DNA of 64,000 nucleotides from Zoogloea sp. (GTDB lineage: Bacteria > Pseudomonadota > Gammaproteobacteria > Burkholderiales > Rhodocyclaceae): the NCBI GenBank assembly GCA_016703645.1, contig JADJBR010000009.1, forward strand, positions 111,935 to 175,934, read 5' to 3'. The notes beneath the pieces are model-generated. The model ran no database searches and had not been told where the DNA came from. It worked only from the letters and a program-made list of their open reading frames with translations. This document shows positions 26,974 to 34,810 of this stretch, piece after piece (the first letter of the stretch is position 1; the number at the start of each line of letters is the position of its first letter). A program made the position numbers and the translations under genes.

Positions 26974-29724
26974 CTACCTAGGCCTCAAGGAAAGACGAAA
27001 GCCCAAGTCATCGTCACGCCAATTGCATGCTCCTTGAGAGCGAAAGGAAGCACGCAACCTGCGCGGGTGATCATTCCATGCCCCGCCGCGAATGGCCCGC
27101 ACAGACCCAGACTCTTTGTCCATCGGTCCCCGCGGATTCGTCTGCAGTTGCCCGTCGTATCGCCTTGGGCTGTCCATGCACCACTCATCCACGTTTCCGT
27201 TCATTTGAAATAAGCCCCAACTATTTGGGGTAAAAGATCTGACTCCCACTGTCTTACCCAAACACTCGCTCGCCAGACCGTGCGCATAGGTCTCAGATGC
27301 GTCGTAGTTCGCCCACGACGGATCGATCTCCTCCCCCCAACTGAAAGCCGTCTTGCTTCCGGCACGACAGGCATACTCCCACTCCGCCTCGGTCGGGAGG
27401 CCCACCGTCACCCCCGGCAGACGCTTCTCCACTTTTTGCAAGAATTCCTGTACGTCATCCCAGCTTACCTGCTCCACCGGATTCTGAGGATTGTCATTGA
27501 ACCGGCTCGGATTACTCCCCATCACGGACTCCCACACCGCCTGACTGCAGGCGGTCTCCGCCAACCAGAAGGCTTCCGTCAACAGCACTGTATGCTGCGG
27601 TCCCTCTCCGTCGGAACGCCCCACCTCCGCCTCCGGCGAGCCCATCACAAACTCACCCGGCTCTATCCAACGGAAACGCTGGAGGGTGGAGCCGAAGGGG
27701 ATGTCGAGGTAGAGGCCGAACTGGAGGTCGGCACCCATCCAGCCCCCTTCACCGACAGGCACGGCATCTGAGTTGAAACCGCGCGCCGACGGCGGCCAGA
27801 AGTATTGATCGCCATGCCCCGGCGGCGCCCATTCCAGCCGCACCGGCAGCCCAAAAGGCGATGGCGCATGGGCATAGAGCATCAGGCCCATGCGCTCCCA
27901 CTCCATCGCCCACGACGGCCTTGGCACTTCTGCGACCGTCGCACGCACCCAGACGGTCTCGATGGTCCACGGCCCGGCACCCGGCATCAGCCGCCCGAGG
28001 GGCAGTGGCAGTTCATCCACGGCGTACCACTGGCGCGGGCGGCCGGGTGCACTGAGTTTGAAACCGGTGTCATCCGGGCTGCGCACCAGCGGCCACGCCC
28101 GACCACCCTCCGGCGGGTCGGCGCAGACCATCAACTGCCCCTCGCGTTCGGCGATGCAAAGGGGCATGGCATCCTTACCTAGCCGGCCGTCGGGCAGCAG
28201 CCGGTTGAGCACGGCCACGGACACCCCGGCAGGAACCTCGCCGCCGGCCACTAGGGCCTTCCGTCTAGCCACCACGTAAGCGTGCTCCAAGGCCGGTACG
28301 GTACGCCACAGATCCGGGTGAGCGCGCATGCCAGTGCGGTGGAGATAGGCTCGGAGTTCCCGGGCTGCGTCGCCTTCCGGCGCCTGTTGAACGGTGTCGA
28401 GCACAGCAGCCCACTGATTACGGACGGTATCCACATTCCAGCTAGCAAGATCCGCGGCGAGGGCCGCTTCTTCGAGCCGGATCAGGCGGGAGTGCGCCGC
28501 ATGGTGTGCCTCCACAAGGCCTGCAACCTGCTGTCGCGTCTCCAACGGCCATAGACGCAAACATTGACGATACGCGACAAGACGATCCCGTCTGAGCTGC
28601 ATTCCAATCAGGCAGGGCTCGGCATCCGGGTGATTCCAGGCCGCCAGCTCCACGGCGGTCGAAAGCCCCAGCGCAAGACGGATTGCACGCAATAAGGCCG
28701 GCTCAATCACGACAGCCATGGACAGCGCGGCAAGCAGCCTCTCCACGTCCCCCTGGACAACACCATGGGGCAGACGCCTGACCGGCATCAGCTTGAATCG
28801 ATGACCACGTTCCCAGCTCGTTGCCCGGGCACGCCCAGGCAGGGCCTTGCGGACTTCGGGGACAAACCCGCCAGTCAAAAAGGTCGCCTCGCCACCCCGA
28901 TCGATATGGCGACCGATACGGCGGGACCACTTGCAAAACAGGGGCGCATCCGGCCCGCTCACACCCAGATTTCCCACCACGAGCCAGTGCCGCGAGGCGC
29001 GAAGAACCCGCTCACCCACGGGCTTCCACTCCGCCCGCCGTCCGGGCTGGCGCAGCAACCAGCCTTGCGCCGCATCGAACCACAGCACCCGCAGACGGCC
29101 GCCGGATAATGCATGGGCGGTTTCGGCCAATTCGATCAGATCGGCACGCAAAGGCACACAGGCGAGGGAAAAGTCGATCACCAAAGCCGCATCGCTTGTC
29201 CAGCACAGACGCTGCTGGCGTGGCAGGCGCTCGGGCACAGAGGCCCGCGTCAAGTGGTGGAGCAGGCGACCGACATCAACTGAGGGTATCGAACGACGCT
29301 CACGCAAGTGACTACGCAGGAACACGGCCATTCGCCGCTTGGGACTGAGATACAGGAAGGGAGGGGTTGGCGCAGCCTCGGCGCCCACGGAATCGAGAAG
29401 GAGTCCGTTGCTCTCGATCTCCAAGTCCTCACTGCTCTGATCGGGGAAGCTCTCATGATTGACGACGGCGAAGTGCGTTGCACGCAGGGGCGGACGACGA
29501 GCAGGCGCATCGGCAGGTGGCTTGGTGGTCTCCTGTTTCGATTCGTCCTTCGAAAGGATCGGCGCGATGTCGGCCTCCTTCTCCCGCTTCTCCGCAAAAC
29601 CCAGTAGTGCGGCAGCCCCTGCCCGCTCGCCCGGTGCCAGGGTATGCAGCAACCACAGAAGATCTGCCCACCCTACGGCAGCCTTGCCGCGATACGCGCT
29701 CGGCGCTCCGTCGTCCACGCTCAT
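26974..29724 (-). CDS. vWA-like/SUMF1-fold fusion protein of a TIR-MoxR conflict-type operon
   Basis: 916 residues. The first about 130 are charged and disordered. Residues about 165-330 resemble the degenerate vWA-type region of MoxR-linked proteins (ALVIDFSLACVPLRADLIELAETAHAL, then LRVLWFDAAQGW and HWLVVGNLGVSG); the metal-site motif reads DFSLA rather than DxSxS, so metal binding is doubtful. A long helical middle with no recognised domain follows. From about residue 680 there is a SUMF1/FGE-type C-type-lectin fold (IEPGEFVMGSPEAE ... GNVDEWC ... RGGAWN ... LGFRLSLR) without catalytic Cys. The start overlaps the MoxR stop by 4 nt. Likely role: substrate or target recognition and a link between ATPase and effector; this is inferred from known MoxR-vWA partnerships. 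Confidence 0.8.
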   Translation of the reverse strand: MSVDDGAPSAYRGKAAVGWADLLWLLHTLAPGERAGAAALLGFAEKREKEADIAPILSKDESKQETTKPPADAPARRPPLRATHFAVVNHESFPDQSSEDLEIESNGLLLDSVGAEAAPTPPFLYLSPKRRMAVFLRSHLRERRSIPSVDVGRLLHHLTRASVPERLPRQQRLCWTSDAALVIDFSLACVPLRADLIELAETAHALSGGRLRVLWFDAAQGWLLRQPGRRAEWKPVGERVLRASRHWLVVGNLGVSGPDAPLFCKWSRRIGRHIDRGGEATFLTGGFVPEVRKALPGRARATSWERGHRFKLMPVRRLPHGVVQGDVERLLAALSMAVVIEPALLRAIRLALGLSTAVELAAWNHPDAEPCLIGMQLRRDRLVAYRQCLRLWPLETRQQVAGLVEAHHAAHSRLIRLEEAALAADLASWNVDTVRNQWAAVLDTVQQAPEGDAARELRAYLHRTGMRAHPDLWRTVPALEHAYVVARRKALVAGGEVPAGVSVAVLNRLLPDGRLGKDAMPLCIAEREGQLMVCADPPEGGRAWPLVRSPDDTGFKLSAPGRPRQWYAVDELPLPLGRLMPGAGPWTIETVWVRATVAEVPRPSWAMEWERMGLMLYAHAPSPFGLPVRLEWAPPGHGDQYFWPPSARGFNSDAVPVGEGGWMGADLQFGLYLDIPFGSTLQRFRWIEPGEFVMGSPEAEVGRSDGEGPQHTVLLTEAFWLAETACSQAVWESVMGSNPSRFNDNPQNPVEQVSWDDVQEFLQKVEKRLPGVTVGLPTEAEWEYACRAGSKTAFSWGEEIDPSWANYDASETYAHGLASECLGKTVGVRSFTPNSWGLFQMNGNVDEWCMDSPRRYDGQLQTNPRGPMDKESGSVRAIRGGAWNDHPRRLRASFRSQGACNWRDDDLGFRLSLRPR

Positions 29725-30686
29725 GCCTCGGGTTGCTTCTGGTAGAAGAAATGATTGAGTTCGGCCAACTGCACACCTGCATCCCCACCGATTCGCTGGA
29801 GCACCCGTAAAAGGTCGAGGTATTCGGCAAGCCCGGGCACATATACTCCCGCTCGTTCCGCCGCCGACCGATCCTCAACCAGCTTGGCCGCTGCGTCCGA
29901 CAACACGCCAGCATTCGCCGCATGCAGTGCCGGAAAGTGGATTCGACCACGCTCGACAAGGAAACTGATCAGTTCATCGGGCTTCTTTGGCAGCGCAAGG
30001 GTAAGCACCACGCAGCGACGCAGAAAGGCTGCAGGCAGTTCCCGCTCGTCGTTGGTCGTCACGATGACCAGGGGCGGCGGCACCTTGTCGGCGCGTTCCA
30101 CCACCGTGCCGGTTGGCGTGACGGTAAAGCGGCCGTTGCCCAACGCCTCCAGCAATCCGTTCGGCAGATCCGATTCGGCCTTGTCGATCTCATCGATCAG
30201 CAATACGGAGCCCTTGTCGGGATGCCAGCCCTGCGGAACCTGAGGTTTGCCGCCACCGCAACGATTGGCTTTCAGTTGCCGGGCGGCTCCGGGCCAGTCG
30301 AATGCCCACCACAGGGGGCCGGGCTCCACATAGCGGACAGGTCTGAGACTTCGCGGCGCCTTTCCCCCGGGCAGAGCAGCAAGGTGTGCATCGGCAAGGC
30401 GCGCGACAGCGTCGAAGCGCCACATCAGTTCGTGAGCTTCACTTCGCGCATCCACCACCACCGACAGCAAGGCTCGTTCAGTGGCCACTGCGGCGGCCTG
30501 GGCAAGTTGGCTCTTGCCCGTGCCTGGGTCACCTTGAACAAGCAATGGGCGCCCGGCCGCCTCGGCCGCACGCAGCGCTCTTACCTGCTGATCATCAAAA
30601 ATGTGCCAGCTTTCCGGCCAGGCCCCGATAGCGGGGAGGACCAATTCACGTTGTTCGTAGGCAGGAAGGTTCATGAGGGATTCCAT
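29721..30686 (-). CDS. MoxR-type AAA+ ATPase
   Basis: 321 residues with Walker A GDPGTGKS (52-59), Walker B VLLIDEIDKA (161-170), sensor-1 Asn in VIVTTNDERELP and an arginine finger in AAFLRRCVV. The order and the length fit the MoxR group, ATPases that work with vWA proteins to remodel or activate targets. It overlaps the TIR gene upstream by 16 nt and the vWA-SUMF1 gene downstream by 4 nt, so the three are tightly coupled. It would be the energy-using switch of the system. Confidence 0.9.
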   Translation of the reverse strand: MESLMNLPAYEQRELVLPAIGAWPESWHIFDDQQVRALRAAEAAGRPLLVQGDPGTGKSQLAQAAAVATERALLSVVVDARSEAHELMWRFDAVARLADAHLAALPGGKAPRSLRPVRYVEPGPLWWAFDWPGAARQLKANRCGGGKPQVPQGWHPDKGSVLLIDEIDKAESDLPNGLLEALGNGRFTVTPTGTVVERADKVPPPLVIVTTNDERELPAAFLRRCVVLTLALPKKPDELISFLVERGRIHFPALHAANAGVLSDAAAKLVEDRSAAERAGVYVPGLAEYLDLLRVLQRIGGDAGVQLAELNHFFYQKQPEA

Positions 30687-32218
30687 TCGGGTTGATCCAA
30701 AATCGCCAGAGCACGACCAATAAGTGCAAAAAGGGTTGTTTCACTGTAACGGAACAGAGGTGGTGTTCCGCCACCTGCCTGCCGGACCAGAACACCGGTG
30801 GATAGCTGTTTGATTACCCACGCCTCCAGTTCCGGGGTGAGAGCACCGTCGTGATCGGGCGGCAAAACAAAGTACCTTGCCGCACCAAGCAGAGCGTCAA
30901 CCTCCGCTTCACCACGCAAGCGCCCAATAGCCTCATCATCCATGTCCGACGAACTAGCCGCTTTGGGGTGAAAAACCTTGGGAAAGGTAGCCTCGTAGAG
31001 CGCCGCGGCCAGCAACTTTCCAGCAGACTGCGTATCCCCGGGTTCGACGGTGATTGGAATGGCGCGCTCGTCTTCCAATGCCGCGCCCCCGATGCGATCC
31101 GGGCGCTTCCACCACTTGTGCGGCTCTGACCGAACCGCCAGCGTCGCCCCGGCAATTTCGCTCGCGGGCAGTCGGTGACAAGCAGCTGCATCGCCCGGAC
31201 TGACGAGCCCCTTGGTGTCGAGGACTGTCGGATTGAGGCACATACGCGCCGCGGCCCCGAAGGCGGCTTTCAGACAATCTCTGACCACAGCGCAATCGGC
31301 ATGAGGCAACACAATGATGCGCGCTTGGAGGCTCCGGGACAGTTCGTTCACGATCTGCAGCAGAGCCTTGCAGACGGACTCACCCACTTTGGCCGGGTCG
31401 ACCTGCAGTGCCCGATTAACTCCAGACGGCAGGCGATGATCAGGGTGCTCAAATAGGCCACTGAGGCGACTTCGGAATACCTGATCGGAAAAGCAGTCAA
31501 TCAGCCGAGCGAGGTACGCATCAAGGAAGGCAGACTCTCCCCGTGGCCACTCCGGCCTAGGCTCCGGTGACGCCTCATGAGAACGCGCGTTGGCCGCATC
31601 CACGTGGACGGGATCATGCTGAACGTCCGCTGGAGGCCGAAAGCCAGCCCCTTTTATAAAGTCGCGAATGTCCGCACAAGTCTTAGCCCATGCGTCCTCC
31701 TCTTTCTCCCATGTACTCACCGGCCTGGCATTGCCTCCATCCTTCGGCAAACCACCGGAGTGAAACTCCCCCAACTTGATTGATCTGCCAGATAGCGGGT
31801 TGTGGACCTCGACCAAATGCCAGTCAATCGAAGGACGCAGCAGGACGGTGATGATCGGAACCCCCCGCCGAAGAGCGCGCGGAAGCTCCTCCTTCATGCA
31901 GAAATCCGATTGGATCGACTCCGGGCTAACGAGAAAGATCAACAACCAGCAATCGCTCAAAGCGCTATTAATAGCGGCCCGCCACTCTTTCTCGGTCACG
32001 AGAGCTCCGTCGTCAAAGAAGATTTCTTCTTTGGAGATCCCGTGGGCCTGAATGGTCCCGAGAAACCGCGACAGGAAGGCCCTTGGATAGCCCACGCCTA
32101 TTTTGACCTTCGAATCCTTGAGCTTTTCATCCTCGTGCGAGTACGAAATGAATACCTTGCAGCGCGTGCCCATCCACCCCTCCAGGTCTTGCCCATGCTG
32201 CCCTGAAGCATAATTCAT
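30671..32218 (-). CDS. TIR-domain effector protein
   Basis: 515 residues from the Met at 32218; Met 32248 and Met 32173 (the latter with GGAGGGG just upstream) are alternatives. The TIR domain covers about residues 20-170: KVFISYSHEDE, IFFDD in the BB-loop region, WLLIFLVSPES, and SDFCMKEEL holding the candidate catalytic Glu110 of NAD+-cleaving TIRs, followed by PIITVLL. The remaining about 340 residues match no family I recognise; they contain an alpha/beta stretch (QARIIVLPHADCAVVRDCL) and may be the sensor or partner-binding part. Bacterial TIR proteins with this Glu commonly deplete NAD+ or make signalling nucleotides during antiphage response. It is the first gene of the operon and diverges from the membrane zinc-ribbon gene. 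Confidence 0.85.
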   Translation of the reverse strand: MNYASGQHGQDLEGWMGTRCKVFISYSHEDEKLKDSKVKIGVGYPRAFLSRFLGTIQAHGISKEEIFFDDGALVTEKEWRAAINSALSDCWLLIFLVSPESIQSDFCMKEELPRALRRGVPIITVLLRPSIDWHLVEVHNPLSGRSIKLGEFHSGGLPKDGGNARPVSTWEKEEDAWAKTCADIRDFIKGAGFRPPADVQHDPVHVDAANARSHEASPEPRPEWPRGESAFLDAYLARLIDCFSDQVFRSRLSGLFEHPDHRLPSGVNRALQVDPAKVGESVCKALLQIVNELSRSLQARIIVLPHADCAVVRDCLKAAFGAAARMCLNPTVLDTKGLVSPGDAAACHRLPASEIAGATLAVRSEPHKWWKRPDRIGGAALEDERAIPITVEPGDTQSAGKLLAAALYEATFPKVFHPKAASSSDMDDEAIGRLRGEAEVDALLGAARYFVLPPDHDGALTPELEAWVIKQLSTGVLVRQAGGGTPPLFRYSETTLFALIGRALAILDQPEWNPS

Positions 32219-32398
32219 CCGTCCTTCCGGAGAAGATGGCTCCGGCATTTTTTCCGCGCTTTCGAACGCCGCGCCCAAGGCATCAAGTTCAACAGGCTGT
32301 CGGCACCGCACTCGGAGCCGGCCCTTGACCCGCCCCCCGCCCCAGCGTAAATCGGTGCGAAGTGCCCACTGAATCCCTCCCCTCTGCGCGGAGCCCCC

Positions 32399-33649
32399 AT
32401 GCGCCTCAAGCAAGCCCTCTCACGCGCCGCGGCGCGTACCCGGCAGCAGCTCACCCACCTGGACAGCCAGCCCCTGGGCCGGGCGGTGCTGGTGGTCGTG
32501 CTGCTGCTCGATCTGTTCATCCTGATGTCGATCTTCGACGGGCTGGCGGCGCATACGCGGCAGCTCACGGCGCCGGACGAATACATTCCCCACACCTGCC
32601 GGGCGGTGGTGATCGACGAGACCTGGACCGCGGACAATCGCCTCGGCCGGCTGGCCGCGCTGGCGACGGCCGGCAGCGCCAGCCCTTACCCGCCCCGTGA
32701 CGCCAAGGCCGAACACCACCCGCTGTGCGCGCCCTATCTGGAGCGGATCGCCCGCATCCAGGCCGACAAGGCCCTGGTGCGCCTCTTCGAGACCCACCAG
32801 AAAGTCGAGCGGGAGGTGCGCGAGCAGCAGCTTGCCATCGACCGCCTGAAGGGCGCCTACGACACCTCCCTGCTGGAGCGCATGGCCGGCGACACGCCCG
32901 GCCAGACGCCGGTGGACGCCAGCCGCGCCGAGTTCCACACCCGCACGGCCGCCCTTGATGGCCTGAAGGCCCAGGCCGCGACGCTGGCGCAGACGATCAA
33001 TGCCCGCGACGACATCCAGGCCCTGTGGGCGGTGCTCGATAAACCGTCGGAGGCCGACCGGCAACAGCTACGGGATGATCTGCAGCGCCTGAACTTCTGG
33101 TTCCCGGTGAAGCAGCTGGGCATGCAGTTGATCTTCCTGCTGCCCCTGTTCCTGGTCTTCCGCGCCTGGAACAGCGCCAGCCTGCACAATGGGCGGGGCC
33201 TGCAGACGCTGGTGTCGGCGCACCTGCTGGTAGTGAGCTTCATCCCCATCCTCTTCAAGCTGGTCGAGGCGGTGTATCGGATCATTCCGCACCGGCTGCT
33301 GGCCGCGCTGTTCGAGTTTCTCGCGGCCTTCAGGCTGGTGGCGATCTGGCACTACCTGGTCATGGCGGCGGTCATCGCCGCCGCGCTGGGGGTGATCCAT
33401 TTTCTGCAGAAGAAGCTCTTCTCCCGGGAGAGGTTGCTGGAGCGGCGCATTGCCCGTGGCGAGTGCCAGGGCTGCGGCAAGCACCTGCCCGCCGACTCGG
33501 CCGCCTGCCCCTTCTGCGGCTACGCCCAGTTCAGCCCTTGCCCCCATTGCCAGGGGTTGATGCATCTGCATGGGCGCTATTGCCGGCACTGTGGCCAGCC
33601 TGCAACACGCGCACCGGGGGCGGATTTGCCCGACCACAGCCCCGGATGA
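32399..33649 (+). CDS. Membrane protein with coiled coil and C-terminal double zinc ribbon
   Basis: 416 residues. One helix near the N-terminus (AVLVVVLLLDLFILMSIF), then an extracytoplasmic or cytoplasmic helical region with coiled-coil character (ETHQKVEREVREQQLAIDRLKGA), three further membrane segments (about 245-345) and a C-terminal pair of zinc ribbons (CQGCGKHL...CPFCGYA and CPHCQGLM...CRHCGQP). Zinc-ribbon ends of this sort often sit in the cytosol. No family function is known to me. Divergent from the TIR operon, so the shared upstream region of about 180 bp contains promoters of both; a functional tie is not shown. Confidence 0.75.
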   Translation: MRLKQALSRAAARTRQQLTHLDSQPLGRAVLVVVLLLDLFILMSIFDGLAAHTRQLTAPDEYIPHTCRAVVIDETWTADNRLGRLAALATAGSASPYPPRDAKAEHHPLCAPYLERIARIQADKALVRLFETHQKVEREVREQQLAIDRLKGAYDTSLLERMAGDTPGQTPVDASRAEFHTRTAALDGLKAQAATLAQTINARDDIQALWAVLDKPSEADRQQLRDDLQRLNFWFPVKQLGMQLIFLLPLFLVFRAWNSASLHNGRGLQTLVSAHLLVVSFIPILFKLVEAVYRIIPHRLLAALFEFLAAFRLVAIWHYLVMAAVIAAALGVIHFLQKKLFSRERLLERRIARGECQGCGKHLPADSAACPFCGYAQFSPCPHCQGLMHLHGRYCRHCGQPATRAPGADLPDHSPG

Positions 33650-33715
33650 GCAGCCGGGGATGATCCAAGGCCCGGGGGGCACCCCGCGCCCCTCCACGTC
33701 ACAGGAAATCACAGC

Positions 33716-34129
33716 ATGTCCCACCAGACCACCCTATCCTTCACGACGCGTGGTCGAAGCACGCTGGACATCACGGCCCGGGTGGCCGAGGTGGTACGCG
33801 CCGCCGGCGTCACCGTCGGGCTGTGCCATGTGTTCGTCCAGCACACCAGTTGCGCCTTGATGATCACCGAGAACGCCGATCCGGACGTGCGGCGGGATCT
33901 GGAGACGATCTTCGGGCGCCTGGCGCCGGATGGCGATCCGGCCTACCGGCACGACCTGGAAGGGGACGACGACATGGCCGCCCATGGGCGCAGCGTGCTG
34001 TCGGACACAGGCCTCACGGTGCCCGTGGGGGGCGGACGCCTGCTGTTGGGTACCTGGCAGGGGATCTTCCTGTGGGAGCACCGGCAGGGCAGCCATACCC
34101 GGAGGGTGGTGGTGACGGTATTGGGCTGA
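33716..34129 (+). CDS. yjbQ: YjbQ (UPF0047) family protein
   Basis: 137 residues with the family motifs GLCHVFVQHTSCALMITENADPDV, HDLEGDDDMAAHGRSVL, and GTWQGIFLWEHR. Conserved His and Asp/Glu residues lie around a metal site. The family is annotated as a secondary thiamine-phosphate synthase on the basis of suppression in E. coli; the physiological role is not settled. ATG 33716, single gene. A truncated dispersed repeat begins at its stop codon. Confidence 0.92.
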   Translation: MSHQTTLSFTTRGRSTLDITARVAEVVRAAGVTVGLCHVFVQHTSCALMITENADPDVRRDLETIFGRLAPDGDPAYRHDLEGDDDMAAHGRSVLSDTGLTVPVGGGRLLLGTWQGIFLWEHRQGSHTRRVVVTVLG

Positions 34130-34186
34130 GGGGGATGTGAGCGAATCCACTGCGCGGCCCGATTTCACCCCTGCGATGCTCGCGGA
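34127..34186. repeat. Truncated copy of a ~120-bp dispersed repeat
   Basis: Matches the left half of the element at 42490-42612 at about 85% by eye (shared ACTGCGCGGCCCGATTT and CCCCTGCGATGCTC). The right arm is missing. As with the full copy, it begins at the stop codon of the upstream gene. Confidence 0.7.
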
Positions 34187-34278
34187 CCGCCGTTTTTCTG
34201 TCGGTTTTCTTTACAGGATGAGGAATTAATTCACAGACAAAATGTGAGAAGTCGCGCTAGGCACGGGTTACAAAAATC

Positions 34279-34293
34279 AGGCACATTACTTGC
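34279..34293 (+). promoter_or_regulatory. Sigma-54 promoter of a PEP-CTERM gene
   Basis: AGGCAC-ATTAC-TTGC has GG and GC dinucleotides separated by 10 bp as required for -24/-12 recognition. It lies 47 bp upstream of the ATG at 34340. PEP-CTERM/exosortase regulons in related bacteria use sigma-54 with the PrsK/PrsR pair. Confidence 0.75.
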
Positions 34294-34339
34294 TTTACCC
34301 GTTTTGAGGGGTGGCATGTGCCGCCCCGGAGAATCGCTG

Positions 34340-34681
34340 ATGCGCACGCCCACCCTGTTCAAGCTCCTGATGTGTTGCATGCTTTTGGTCGTGGCCGGGC
34401 TCGTCCTGCCAACCCCCGCCTGGACGGCCCCCGGCGGCATCACCGACCCGGGCACCGAAGCCACCGCCACGCCCACCGGCGACGGGATTGCCGCCCCCGG
34501 CAGTGATATCGACCCGCAGGCTCTTGTGGCACCTCAGGCCCTCGCTGAGCCGGATCGCCTTGCCCGCATGCCCCTGGGGCCGTTCCATACCCCCGTCTCG
34601 GCGCCCGCCCCGGAACCCTCCGCCCTCCTGCTGCTGGCCGTCGGCATCGGCCTGCTGTGGCTGATACGCCGCAAGCGCTGA
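34340..34681 (+). CDS. Small PEP-CTERM sorting-domain protein
   Basis: 113 residues from ATG 34340 with GGAG upstream. Signal peptide LLMCCMLLVVAGLVLPTPAWTA, a short Pro/Ala/Asp-rich body, and a textbook PEP-CTERM tail: PEPSALLLLAVGIGLLW followed by RRKR. With almost no globular part, it may be a processed cell-surface peptide or matrix component. Sigma-54 promoter directly upstream. Exosortase itself is not in the window. Confidence 0.85.
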   Translation: MRTPTLFKLLMCCMLLVVAGLVLPTPAWTAPGGITDPGTEATATPTGDGIAAPGSDIDPQALVAPQALAEPDRLARMPLGPFHTPVSAPAPEPSALLLLAVGIGLLWLIRRKR

Positions 34682-34810
34682 TGCGGATGCCCGACCACAC
34701 GCCCCGGGACAGGTAGCCTTTCACGGGCAAAGGCCGGGGCCGGTGCTATGCTCGGCGGGTTCGCTGCCAGGCCCGGCCCGGCAGCCCGCGTGTTTTCCGG
34801 AGTCCTGCCC

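Noticed and set aside
26061-29724. Naming the SUMF1-fold genes as formylglycine-generating enzymes
   Set aside because: The catalytic cysteines are absent and no sulfatase gene is in the window; the fold is better read as a binding domain.
26061-32413. A local diversity-generating retroelement
   Set aside because: No reverse transcriptase or template repeat was found within the window; only the target-like pattern is present.
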